From Christiangramia sp. (GTDB lineage: Bacteria; Bacteroidota; Bacteroidia; Flavobacteriales; Flavobacteriaceae): a stretch of DNA of 5,303 nt. A program made the position numbers and the translations under genes. The notes beneath the pieces were generated by a model. The model saw only the letters and a program-made list of their open reading frames with translations, ran no database searches and was not told the DNA's origin. Below are positions 1 to 5,303 of this stretch, one piece after another. The stretch is taken from positions 1 through 5,303 of the forward strand of contig JAGXII010000230.1 in assembly GCA_024635735.1 (NCBI GenBank), given 5' to 3'. Each line of letters opens with the position of its first letter. Position 1 is the stretch's first letter.

Positions 1-1
1 T

Positions 2-223
2 ATAAATAATCTTGCGGAAAAGTTGAAACCTTTCCTTAAAAAAGTGGTTATAAATATGGTCGCGAAAGATGAACTCCGGGAAAAAATACGGAACGATAAA
101 ATTACGGTAAATCAGATTTATGAATACCTGGATAAAATCAATGCCGATAATGCTGAACAGGTTGACAATCTCGAAAAAATTAAACAGGCGATAAGCCAAT
201 TTAGACTGAATGATGATGCTTGA
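2..223 (+). CDS. 3' end of an unidentified gene, cut by the left edge
   Basis: The reading frame is open from position 2 to the TGA at 221-223 and gives about 73 residues, so the true start probably lies left of the window. A TTG at 23 and an ATG at 56 are in frame. However, the residues before them (INNLAEKLKPFLKKVV) look like ordinary helical coding sequence, so I treat this as a C-terminal fragment. It is rich in charged residues (Lys, Glu, Asp) and Asn, and looks all-helical, with a possible short amphipathic helix near the end (EQVDNLEKIKQAISQF). There is no signal peptide, membrane segment or motif I recognise. Its last codons overlap the start of the heme oxygenase gene by 8-14 bases, which implies one transcript and coupled translation. 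In bacteria that keep heme oxygenase with a phytochrome, the gene just upstream is often a phytochrome kinase or response regulator. The tail does not look like a histidine-kinase ATPase end, so identity stays open. Confidence 0.6.
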   Translation: MNNLAEKLKPFLKKVVINMVAKDELREKIRNDKITVNQIYEYLDKINADNAEQVDNLEKIKQAISQFRLNDDA

Positions 224-770
224 GAGTTTAAGAAATGCTACTTCCAGATTACATAAGGAACTTGAAAAAGAAAATCTTGCGAATAAGATAATAGATCACT
301 CTATTACACTTGAAGAATACAAGCGGTTGTTATTCCAGAACTACCTTTCTTACAAAACAGCAGAAAAATATTCTCATAAGTATCTGCCCGGCCTTCCCGC
401 AGATAAAGCCTCCCGTATAGAAAACGATCTACAAAATATGGGAGTGGAGGTTAGCGAATTTACTGTAGATATGAATTTTAGCTGCGATTCACTTTACGAA
501 GCTATTGGAGCCACCTATGTGGTTGAAGGTTCTGCAATGGGAGGGATGCTTATTGGTAAAGAAGTTAAGAATTGTCCTGCTCTGGCAGATATACCGCCGC
601 AACATTTCTTTAATGGAGAACGGGGAAATATGAAAAGCTGGAATCAGTTTTTAAAATTTATAAGATCTCACCAGTTTAATAATGACGAGATTGAGGCAGC
701 TTCTCAAAAAGCGGTAGAAACTTTCGAATTATTCGGAAAAGCTTACAGGATGGAAGTTACAACGCTTTAG
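210..770 (+). CDS. Biliverdin-producing heme oxygenase (bacterial, BphO-like)
   Basis: This 186-residue all-helical protein is about the usual length for a bacterial heme oxygenase. Such enzymes cleave heme with O2 and electrons to biliverdin, CO and Fe2+ in the cytoplasm. The N-terminal helix carries the proximal-ligand pattern T11-x-x-x-H15 (ATSRLHKELEK), with His15 as the expected heme ligand. The distal helix has the glycine-rich YVVEGSAMGG (residues 103-112), matching the flexible Gly region over heme. FFNGERGNMKSW (133-144) and the final helix AVETFELFGKAY (168-179) also fit the family. Three in-frame ATGs (210, 213, 216) open the gene and no clear ribosome site decides among them. All lie inside the preceding gene, so expression probably depends on it. 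The product may feed a bacteriophytochrome with biliverdin or release iron from heme; the fold looks more BphO-like than HmuO-like to me, but that is a judgement. The stop codon overlaps the stop of the opposing rluE-like gene. Confidence 0.9.
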   Translation: MMMLESLRNATSRLHKELEKENLANKIIDHSITLEEYKRLLFQNYLSYKTAEKYSHKYLPGLPADKASRIENDLQNMGVEVSEFTVDMNFSCDSLYEAIGATYVVEGSAMGGMLIGKEVKNCPALADIPPQHFFNGERGNMKSWNQFLKFIRSHQFNNDEIEAASQKAVETFELFGKAYRMEVTTL

Positions 771-1351
771 ACACCAGATTCTAAATCAAACCTTTCCCTT
801 TCTATCACCTCGCCGGCATTCATATTGTCGAGATATTCCTTGCCTATTCTTACTCTTATTAACCGTAATGTTGGGAAACCTACAGCCGCGGTCATTTTCT
901 TTACCTGCCTGAATTTACCTTCGATAAGAGTTATTGAGATCCAGCTGGTGGGACCATGACGGGCATCTCTTATTCTTTTTGCTCTTTCGGGAAAGTCTGG
1001 CACTATTTCTAATTTTGAAATTTTACATGGAAGCGTTTGATATTTCTTTCCGTGGATACTAATTTCCACTCCTTTACTTAACTTTTCTATCTCTTCTTCT
1101 GAAATTATCCCGTCCAGCTGCACGTAATATTCTTTTTCAGAATTTCCCGCGGTGATTTTCGTACTTAGTTTCCCGTTTGTTGTGAGCAGTAAAAGTCCTT
1201 CAGAATCTTTATCCAACCTTCCAATTGCCATTGTGCCTTCAGGAAAGTCGAATAATTCTCCCAGTAATTTATTTTTCTTCTGAGGTTTTTGATTGGTTAT
1301 AAACTGGCTTAGAAAACCATAGGGCTTATATATTTTAAAGTGCCTGTGCAT
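767..1351 (-). CDS. rluE: 23S rRNA pseudouridine synthase, RsuA/RluE type
   Basis: The 194-residue protein belongs to the RsuA/RluB/E/F pseudouridine synthases, which turn a specific uridine in rRNA into pseudouridine. It opens directly with the catalytic domain (FKIYKPYGFLSQF, residues 5-17) and has no N-terminal S4 RNA-binding domain, as in E. coli RluE. The catalytic motif is GRLDKDSEGLLLLT (44-57) with Asp47 as the nucleophile. Further blocks are KEYYVQLDG (73-81), PTSWISITLIEG (134-145), FRQVKKMTAAVGFPTLRLIR (147-166) and LDNMNAGE (174-181). The RD-x-R-x-x-PTSW segment and the LDN-x-x-x-GE end are close to RluE, whose known E. coli target is U2457 of 23S rRNA; the same target here is inferred. 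The ATG at 1351 is the natural start, about 18 bases downstream of the inverted-repeat element. The gene follows the M3 peptidase gene in the same direction, but the hairpin element between them may separate transcription. The 3' end overlaps the heme oxygenase stop by 3 bases on the opposite strand. Confidence 0.93.
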   Translation of the reverse strand: MHRHFKIYKPYGFLSQFITNQKPQKKNKLLGELFDFPEGTMAIGRLDKDSEGLLLLTTNGKLSTKITAGNSEKEYYVQLDGIISEEEIEKLSKGVEISIHGKKYQTLPCKISKLEIVPDFPERAKRIRDARHGPTSWISITLIEGKFRQVKKMTAAVGFPTLRLIRVRIGKEYLDNMNAGEVIERERFDLESGV

Positions 1352-1368
1352 AGGAATAAAAATTGAAA

Positions 1369-1476
1369 AAAGAGGCTGTCCAAAAAGTGGTTTTTCGTCT
1401 GGCTGAAATTGTTTCAGCTTAAGTTCCTGAAATATCTTCAGGATGACATTGTTTCTACTTTTTAGACAGCTTCTTT
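1369..1476. repeat. Inverted-repeat element with two internal hairpins (MITE/REP-like)
   Basis: Outer arms 1369-1388 (AAAGAGGCTGTCCAAAAAGT) and 1457-1476 are complementary at 18 of 20 positions; one exception is a G.T pair and the other a C/A mismatch. Inside lie two perfect 7-bp hairpins: 1402-1408 with 1412-1418 (GCTGAAA-TTG-TTTCAGC) and 1425-1431 with 1437-1443 (TCCTGAA-ATATC-TTCAGGA). Folded, this makes a three-way, cloverleaf-like structure. It fills most of the 147-bp gap between the M3 peptidase and rluE-like genes. From memory, elements with these GGCTGTC(C/T)AAAAAGT ends and CTGAA/TTCAG cores recur between genes in Flavobacteriia, which suggests a dispersed non-autonomous element. 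No target-site duplication is evident. Read leftward, the stem is followed by TTTTTTC, so it could also end peptidase transcripts before rluE. Confidence 0.8.
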
Positions 1477-1498
1477 AGTTTTTCATAAGGAAAGAAAA

Positions 1499-3655
1499 TT
1501 ATTTCTGTTTGCTTTCCGGAACCGGAAACCCACGGTCTCGCATCAAAGCATCAATTTTAGCCTCTCTTCCGCGGAATTTTTTATAAGCCTCAGCGGGATC
1601 CATAGAGTTACGAGGTGCAAACAGGTATTTTACCAGTTTCCTGGCAACTTCTTTGTCATAAAACCCTCCCGGAGCTTCCGCAAAAGCTTCAGCAGCGTCA
1701 GAGGTAAGAACATCGGCCCATAAGTATCCGTAATAACCGGTTGCATATCCCTCTCCTGAAAAGACATGACCAAAATGAGGAGTACGGTGCCTCATTACGA
1801 TTTCCTCCGGCATATTAAGCTCCTTAAGAGTTTCCCGCTCAAAAGTATCGGGATCTATATTTTCAGGATCTGTAGTGTGATATTTCATATCCATGATCGC
1901 TGAAGCCAGAAATTCGGTGGTCGCAAATCCCTGGTTGAATTTGGAGGCTTTTCTGATCTTTTCAACCAGCTCATCCGGAATTACCTCATTGGTTTTATAA
2001 TGTCTTAAAAACTGGTTGATTACTTTATCTGTAGAAAGCCATCTTTCCAGTAGTTGCGACTGAAACTCGGTGTAATCTCTAACTCCTCCATTTAAGGTAG
2101 GATATTTCACATCAGCTGATAGAAAATGTAAGGCATGCCCGAATTCGTGGAAAAAAGTTTCTGCATCATCCCAGGAAACTAAAACGGGTTCACCGGGAGC
2201 AGGTTTGATAAAATTTGAATTATTGGAGGCCAGGACGGGCTTTTCCCCTTCAAGTTTATTATAACTTCTATAGGTAGTTGCCCAGGCTCCTGAGCGCTTT
2301 CCTTTTCGCGCATAAGGGTCGAGATACCAAAGACCTCTAATCTTTCCGGAATCCTTATCGGTTACTTCCCAGACTTTTACATCTTCATGAAAAACAGGAA
2401 CGGTTCCTTCTTTAACAGGAGTGAATTCAAAATTAAATAGTTCGCCCGCGGTAAAGAACAGAGCCTGAGTTAAATTTCCGAGCTCGAGATACTGCTTAAC
2501 TTCTTCACTATCCAGATCGTACTTCTCTTTTCTTACCTTTTCAGCATAATAACGGTAATCCCATGGTTTAATGCTGATATTATCTCCTTCTTCGTCGGCG
2601 ATCTTTTGCATATCAGCTACTTCCTGTTCAACACGTGCCAGTGCTGCGGGCCATACTTTCATCATAAGATCCATAGCATTTTCGGGAGTTTTAGCCATGC
2701 GATTCTGTAGTCGCCACTGCGCATAATTATCATATCCCATTAACTCTACTCTTTCATCCCGAAGCTTTAATATTTTGGCAACTATCTCATTGTTGTCATA
2801 TTCCCCTCCATTGTCTCCGCGGGAATAATAGTTTTTCCAGACTTTCTCTCTAAGTTCTCTTTCTGAGGAATATGTAAGAAATGGATCCATGGAAGACCTG
2901 GTATTGGTGACAGCATATTTACCTCCCTGGCCGCGATCAGCCGCGGCTTGTGCTGCCGACTTTACAAAAGACTCCGGAAGACCTCCAAGCTGATTTTTAT
3001 CAAGAAAGGTGACGTAACCCTCTTCGTCTGCCAGGACATGATTGGAAGATTGAGTGTATAATCCTGACAATTCTTTATTTATTTCGGTGTAGCGTTGTTT
3101 AGCCTCTTTATCAAGATTGGCGCCTTCCATCGCAAATTCTTCATAAATAAGGTCAATTACACGTTGTTCTTCATCTGCCAGAGGTTTTTTCTGAGAGTTT
3201 TCATATACCGTTTTAATCCTTTTAAAAAGCTCTTCATTCTGAATAATTTTGGAGTTGAATTCAGATATTTCAGGAGCTAATTCCTTTTGAACTTCACGGA
3301 ATTCAGGATTTGAAACATTACTGCTGTAAATGCCGTAATAAACAAAGGCTCTTTCCAGTTGTTTTCCTGATTTTTCAAGAGGAACTATAGTGTTTTCAAA
3401 CGTAGCAGGTTCAGATTGTGAGGTAATTTTATCAACTTCAGAAAGTTTGATTTCCATTCCTTTTCTGATCGCCGGTTTGATATATTCCACTTTCATTTCA
3501 TCGAAATAGGGAACACCCTGGTAAGGACCAGTCCATTCTGCCAGTAAAGGATTTTTCATAATTTCATTATTGTTTGATGTTTCGGGGCTGTTTGCACAGC
3601 TGGTAATTATTGCCAGGCTGAGTATACCCAGGCTTTTTTTAATTCGTTGGCTCAT
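1499..3655 (-). CDS. Exported M3-family zinc metallopeptidase (peptidyl-dipeptidase/oligopeptidase), lipoprotein
   Basis: I start this gene at the ATG at 3655 (718 residues). A frame-open ATG at 3697 would add 14 residues, but only the shorter form begins with a proper lipoprotein signal: MSQRIKKSLGILSLAIITSC, with basic n-region, hydrophobic core and lipobox I-T-S-C at Cys20. From Met at 3655, the zinc site is HEFGH at 503-507 with Glu504 catalytic, and the third ligand is probably Glu530 in DYTEFQSQLLERW. The substrate-binding tail is HFGHVFSGEGYATGYYGYLW (residues 627-646), whose His and Tyr residues match those of thimet oligopeptidase and Dcp. Length and motif order fit M3A enzymes, which cut short peptides. 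E. coli relatives are cytosolic; here the lipobox places the enzyme in the envelope. The residues after Cys (ANSPETSNNNE) lack a strong acidic surface-export tag, so a periplasm-facing anchor is likelier. The zinc loop is two residues shorter than in E. coli Dcp and has Gln where Pro is usual. Dcp-like dipeptidyl release versus endo-oligopeptidase action cannot be settled from sequence. Confidence 0.93.
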   Translation of the reverse strand: MSQRIKKSLGILSLAIITSCANSPETSNNNEIMKNPLLAEWTGPYQGVPYFDEMKVEYIKPAIRKGMEIKLSEVDKITSQSEPATFENTIVPLEKSGKQLERAFVYYGIYSSNVSNPEFREVQKELAPEISEFNSKIIQNEELFKRIKTVYENSQKKPLADEEQRVIDLIYEEFAMEGANLDKEAKQRYTEINKELSGLYTQSSNHVLADEEGYVTFLDKNQLGGLPESFVKSAAQAAADRGQGGKYAVTNTRSSMDPFLTYSSERELREKVWKNYYSRGDNGGEYDNNEIVAKILKLRDERVELMGYDNYAQWRLQNRMAKTPENAMDLMMKVWPAALARVEQEVADMQKIADEEGDNISIKPWDYRYYAEKVRKEKYDLDSEEVKQYLELGNLTQALFFTAGELFNFEFTPVKEGTVPVFHEDVKVWEVTDKDSGKIRGLWYLDPYARKGKRSGAWATTYRSYNKLEGEKPVLASNNSNFIKPAPGEPVLVSWDDAETFFHEFGHALHFLSADVKYPTLNGGVRDYTEFQSQLLERWLSTDKVINQFLRHYKTNEVIPDELVEKIRKASKFNQGFATTEFLASAIMDMKYHTTDPENIDPDTFERETLKELNMPEEIVMRHRTPHFGHVFSGEGYATGYYGYLWADVLTSDAAEAFAEAPGGFYDKEVARKLVKYLFAPRNSMDPAEAYKKFRGREAKIDALMRDRGFPVPESKQK

Positions 3656-3743
3656 TATGTATGTTTTGAATTGAAATGGCCCTGAAGATACAAACATTTA
3701 AAAAAATCTGGCCTATTGAATTCTTTAGAAGATAGGAGATGTA

Positions 3744-3774
3744 AAAAACTCCGAGTGATGAATTCGGGGTTTTT
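3744..3774 (-). terminator. Intrinsic terminator-like hairpin
   Basis: Arms 3744-3754 (AAAAACTCCGA) and 3764-3774 (TCGGGGTTTTT) form an 11-bp stem with one G.T pair and a 9-base loop. It is flanked by A/T runs on both sides, so it could work in either direction; read leftward the stem runs into six Ts. It lies 450 bp past the AraC stop codon and upstream of the peptidase start, so no annotated gene obviously needs it. Confidence 0.65.
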
Positions 3775-3846
3775 AGATTGGTTAGAGTGCGGTAAAAGAT
3801 GAAAATCCGGAAATGTCGAACGGCTAATTCAGAATTTTAAAAAAAC

Positions 3847-3971
3847 AAGTAGAATTTGATTGATGAATGAATTCCCCAGACAGTTTTTCTACGCTTCCCA
3901 AACCGGTTTTTTTCATCTTGTTTTGAACTTAAAAATGAATGATTGATGAATAGATTAAAATAATTCTACTT
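3847..3971. repeat. 10-bp inverted repeat enclosing a 12-bp direct repeat
   Basis: AAGTAGAATT at 3847-3856 is the exact reverse complement of AATTCTACTT at 3962-3971. Just inside the arms, TGATTGATGAAT occurs at 3857-3868 and again at 3940-3951. The right arm overlaps the 8-bp palindrome ACTTAAGT (3968-3975). An RNA from either strand could close a 125-base domain. In AT-rich DNA matches of this length can arise by chance, so function is uncertain. Confidence 0.4.
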
Positions 3972-4073
3972 AAGTGGGGAGGTATAATTTCCTTAGACAA
4001 GGAACAATAGGATCAACTTTAAGGGGGATTCAAATAATTAACAATACTAAGATACATTTTGAAAACATACCAC

Positions 4074-4095
4074 AAAAGGGGGTTATTCCCCTTTT
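4074..4095 (-). terminator. Intrinsic terminator, probably of the AraC gene
   Basis: AAAAGGGG (4074-4081) pairs perfectly with CCCCTTTT (4088-4095), extended by a G.T pair at 4082/4087 and closed by a 4-base loop. GC-rich inner and A/T outer stem make it a likely bidirectional terminator. It lies about 130 bases beyond the stop codon of the leftward AraC gene, which it probably ends; read rightward it has the better T-tail (TTTTATT). Confidence 0.65.
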
Positions 4096-4224
4096 ATTCA
4101 GATAGTTATATAAGGATTAAAAATGGTTGAAGCCCTCATGTTTTTTCAGTCTAAGGTGTCGTGAGAGAAAATAATAGATAGGAGTTTCCAGAAACAAAAG
4201 GACTATTAAGACTAATTTGCAGAA

Positions 4225-5253
4225 TCAATCTTCTTCAATTGGAACAGAATTCTGGGCAAGAATAGTTCTTGGGGAGACACCGTATTTATTTTTGAAAATT
4301 TTGGAAAAATAGCTGCGACTCGATAAACCGAGCTCATATACTACTTCGCTCACATTTTTGTTTCCGCTTGAAAGCATGTTCAAAGCCTTAGTAAGACGAA
4401 TATCCCTTATATATTCATTCACGGTTTTACCGTAAATCGCCTGAAAACCTTCCTGAAGTTTATTAGAATTTACACCGGCAATTTGGGCGAGTTCGTAAAC
4501 AGTTCCGGCAGAGGCTATATTTTCATTAATATGATGTACTGCTTTTTCTATGGCATTCAGATCTTTTTCCCTTAAATTTTTACTATAAAATTCCTTTTCC
4601 GAATGTCTGAATCGGCTTAACATATAACTCAGAATTTCAAGAGCTTTTGCTCCAATAAAATTGACCCGCGGAAAACCGGTTATATTACAATTCTTTATTT
4701 CTTTGATAATATCTGAAGTTCGAAGACTGAATTTTCCCACTTTAGAAATTCGGTTTTTTGCCTCTACATCACTAAAAATTTTATAAAAGACAGGTTCAAC
4801 TTCATTTAAATTGAAGGAAAGGTAATTTTGAAATCTTAATCGGTCGATCTCCAGGTAGCAAACACCTATATCCGTGTCTTTTTCAAATATGAGGGTATGG
4901 GATTCTCCAGATACGGGTGCGGCAATTAAGTGTTGGTGATCCCTTAAGGTTACTTTTTCTTCAGGATTTTTAAAATAGCTTTCCAATTCCCCTTCCAGGC
5001 AATATATAAATCTTATGGGTTTGACGTGCGGGTGATAAATTTCCAGCCTTAGATCGGTTGAAAGTTTGAGATGGTATGTGTAAAACCCTATGCCGTTAGG
5101 GAAATTGATGCCGGTGATTTCACCTTTACCAATTTCGTCTGGGATCTGCAGATGATGCTCGCCGAGTTCATTTTTATATCCTATTCCAAAAACTTTAGCT
5201 AACTCCGGAATAAAGTCATCTACATCCTTTACTTCTAAGTTATAGGTTTCCAT
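4225..5253 (-). CDS. AraC-family transcriptional regulator, PchR-like
   Basis: I start at the ATG at 5253 (342 residues); a TTG two codons upstream is in frame but falls inside a palindrome and is a poorer choice. The C-terminal DNA-binding domain (about 228-331) has two helix-turn-helix units: TVYELAQIAGVNSNKLQEGF (residues 251-270) and VSEVVYELGLSSRSYFSKIF (301-320), ending in the family signature KNKYGVSPR. The N-terminal part is a sensor-like domain. Its segment IPDEIGKGEITGINFPNGIG (37-56), followed by IRFIYCLEGELE, resembles PchR-type regulators, which in Pseudomonas respond to a ferric siderophore. Binding of a siderophore here is inference only. The domain has no membrane segment, so the protein is cytoplasmic. 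Downstream on the same strand there is a terminator hairpin and no partner gene, so its target may be the possible divergent gene at the right edge or lie elsewhere. Autoregulation through the upstream palindromes is possible. Confidence 0.9.
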   Translation of the reverse strand: METYNLEVKDVDDFIPELAKVFGIGYKNELGEHHLQIPDEIGKGEITGINFPNGIGFYTYHLKLSTDLRLEIYHPHVKPIRFIYCLEGELESYFKNPEEKVTLRDHQHLIAAPVSGESHTLIFEKDTDIGVCYLEIDRLRFQNYLSFNLNEVEPVFYKIFSDVEAKNRISKVGKFSLRTSDIIKEIKNCNITGFPRVNFIGAKALEILSYMLSRFRHSEKEFYSKNLREKDLNAIEKAVHHINENIASAGTVYELAQIAGVNSNKLQEGFQAIYGKTVNEYIRDIRLTKALNMLSSGNKNVSEVVYELGLSSRSYFSKIFKNKYGVSPRTILAQNSVPIEED

Positions 5254-5256
5254 TAT

Positions 5257-5287
5257 CAATTAATTGGTTACACTTTCTTAAATGTAA
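5257..5287. promoter_or_regulatory. Possible operator upstream of the AraC gene
   Basis: Directly before the AraC ATG lie a perfect 10-bp palindrome CAATTAATTG (5257-5266) and a spaced inverted repeat TTACA-N10-TGTAA (5268-5272 and 5283-5287). On the - strand TACATTTA (about 5279-5286) is near the Bacteroidota -7 box TAnnTTTG, but no TTG is seen at the right distance. Short AT-rich palindromes occur by chance, so this is tentative. Confidence 0.3.
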
Positions 5288-5294
5288 AATTACC

Positions 5295-5303
5295 ATGAGT
5301 AAA
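5295..5303 (+). CDS. Possible start of a divergent gene, cut by the right edge
   Basis: The window ends in ATG AGT AAA (Met-Ser-Lys), a common gene start in this kind of genome. It would be read away from the AraC gene with a 41-bp gap between the two start codons. AraC regulators are often divergent from a target, which makes a gene here plausible. Three codons cannot show that it is coding, and nothing can be said of its product. Confidence 0.2.

Larger units (their letters stand above)
3656..4224. other. Gene-poor intergenic region with several hairpins
   Basis: This 569-bp gap lies upstream of the M3 peptidase gene and downstream of the AraC gene; both are on the - strand. I find no convincing gene. 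It holds a terminator-like hairpin at 3744-3774, a long-range inverted repeat closing 3847-3971, a 12-bp direct repeat (3857-3868 and 3940-3951), a 10-bp palindrome AAACCGGTTT at 3900-3909, a 6-bp hairpin TTCCTT-AGAC-AAGGAA at 3989-4004, and a second terminator-like hairpin at 4074-4095. The peptidase promoter should lie near 3660-3740, but I see no clean Bacteroidota -33/-7 pair (TTG...TAnnTTTG). The only ORFs are about 30 codons or less: 3824-3916 on - (MKKTGLGSVEKLSGEF...) and 3863-3946 on + (MNEFPRQFFYASQ...). Neither has a clear ribosome site. Confidence 0.6.

Noticed and set aside
1369..1476. CRISPR array or tRNA-like gene
   Set aside because: There are no regularly spaced direct repeats, and the cloverleaf-like fold lacks tRNA features such as a T-loop GTTCGA or a normal anticodon arm; it is an inverted-repeat element.
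3095..3280. 61-codon + strand open frame
   Set aside because: It lies wholly inside the M3 peptidase gene on the opposite strand, which is clearly coding there. The Phe-rich translation is what a reversed Lys/Glu-rich helix gives.
3656..3697. 14-residue N-terminal extension of the M3 peptidase from the ATG at 3697
   Set aside because: It would place the lipoprotein signal internally; the start at 3655 gives a textbook lipoprotein signal with Cys at residue 20.
3863..3946. 27-codon + strand ORF (MNEFPRQFFYASQ...)
   Set aside because: No ribosome site or promoter is visible, it has no recognisable motif, and it overlaps an equally short ORF on the other strand; chance is the simpler explanation.
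4123..4164. 13-codon + strand ORF (MVEALMFFQSKVS)
   Set aside because: Too short, with no supporting signals, and located in the 3' region of the AraC gene.
5254..5259. TTG start for the AraC gene at 5259
   Set aside because: An ATG two codons later is the more usual start, and the TTG lies in a palindrome that looks non-coding.

Overview
The window looks like chromosomal DNA from a member of the Bacteroidota, most likely a marine Flavobacteriia of the Gramella/Zunongwangia/Salegentibacter kind. The grounds are AT-rich DNA with genes lacking strong Shine-Dalgarno sequences, a RluE-type pseudouridine synthase, an M3 peptidase made as a lipoprotein, a PchR-like AraC regulator, and a short repeat with 'GGCTGTCCAAAAAGT'-type ends that I recall as typical of flavobacterial intergenic regions. 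The genus is inference, not a match.

Left part (1-770, + strand): the 3' end of an unidentified gene runs in from the left edge and overlaps the start of a heme oxygenase gene, so the two are probably translationally coupled. The heme oxygenase resembles the biliverdin-forming enzymes that partner bacteriophytochromes, but no phytochrome lies in the window. Middle (767-3655, - strand): a convergent rluE-like gene whose stop codon overlaps that of the heme oxygenase, then a 108-bp inverted-repeat element with two inner hairpins, then a large gene for an exported zinc metallopeptidase of family M3. Positions 3656-4224 hold no convincing gene but do contain two terminator-like hairpins, a long-range inverted repeat, a 12-bp direct repeat and a small hairpin. 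Right part (4225-5253, - strand): an AraC-family regulator, with small palindromes just upstream of it and a possible divergent start codon at the right edge.

Apart from the overlapping pair at the left, the genes do not form an obvious pathway. They look like neighbouring housekeeping and accessory units: heme degradation, rRNA modification, peptide turnover in the envelope, and a ligand-responsive regulator. I do not see a clear undescribed system. The two places most worth a second look are the repeat element at 1369-1476 and the hairpin-bounded non-coding stretch at about 3744-4095, which could hold a small RNA or a very small gene.
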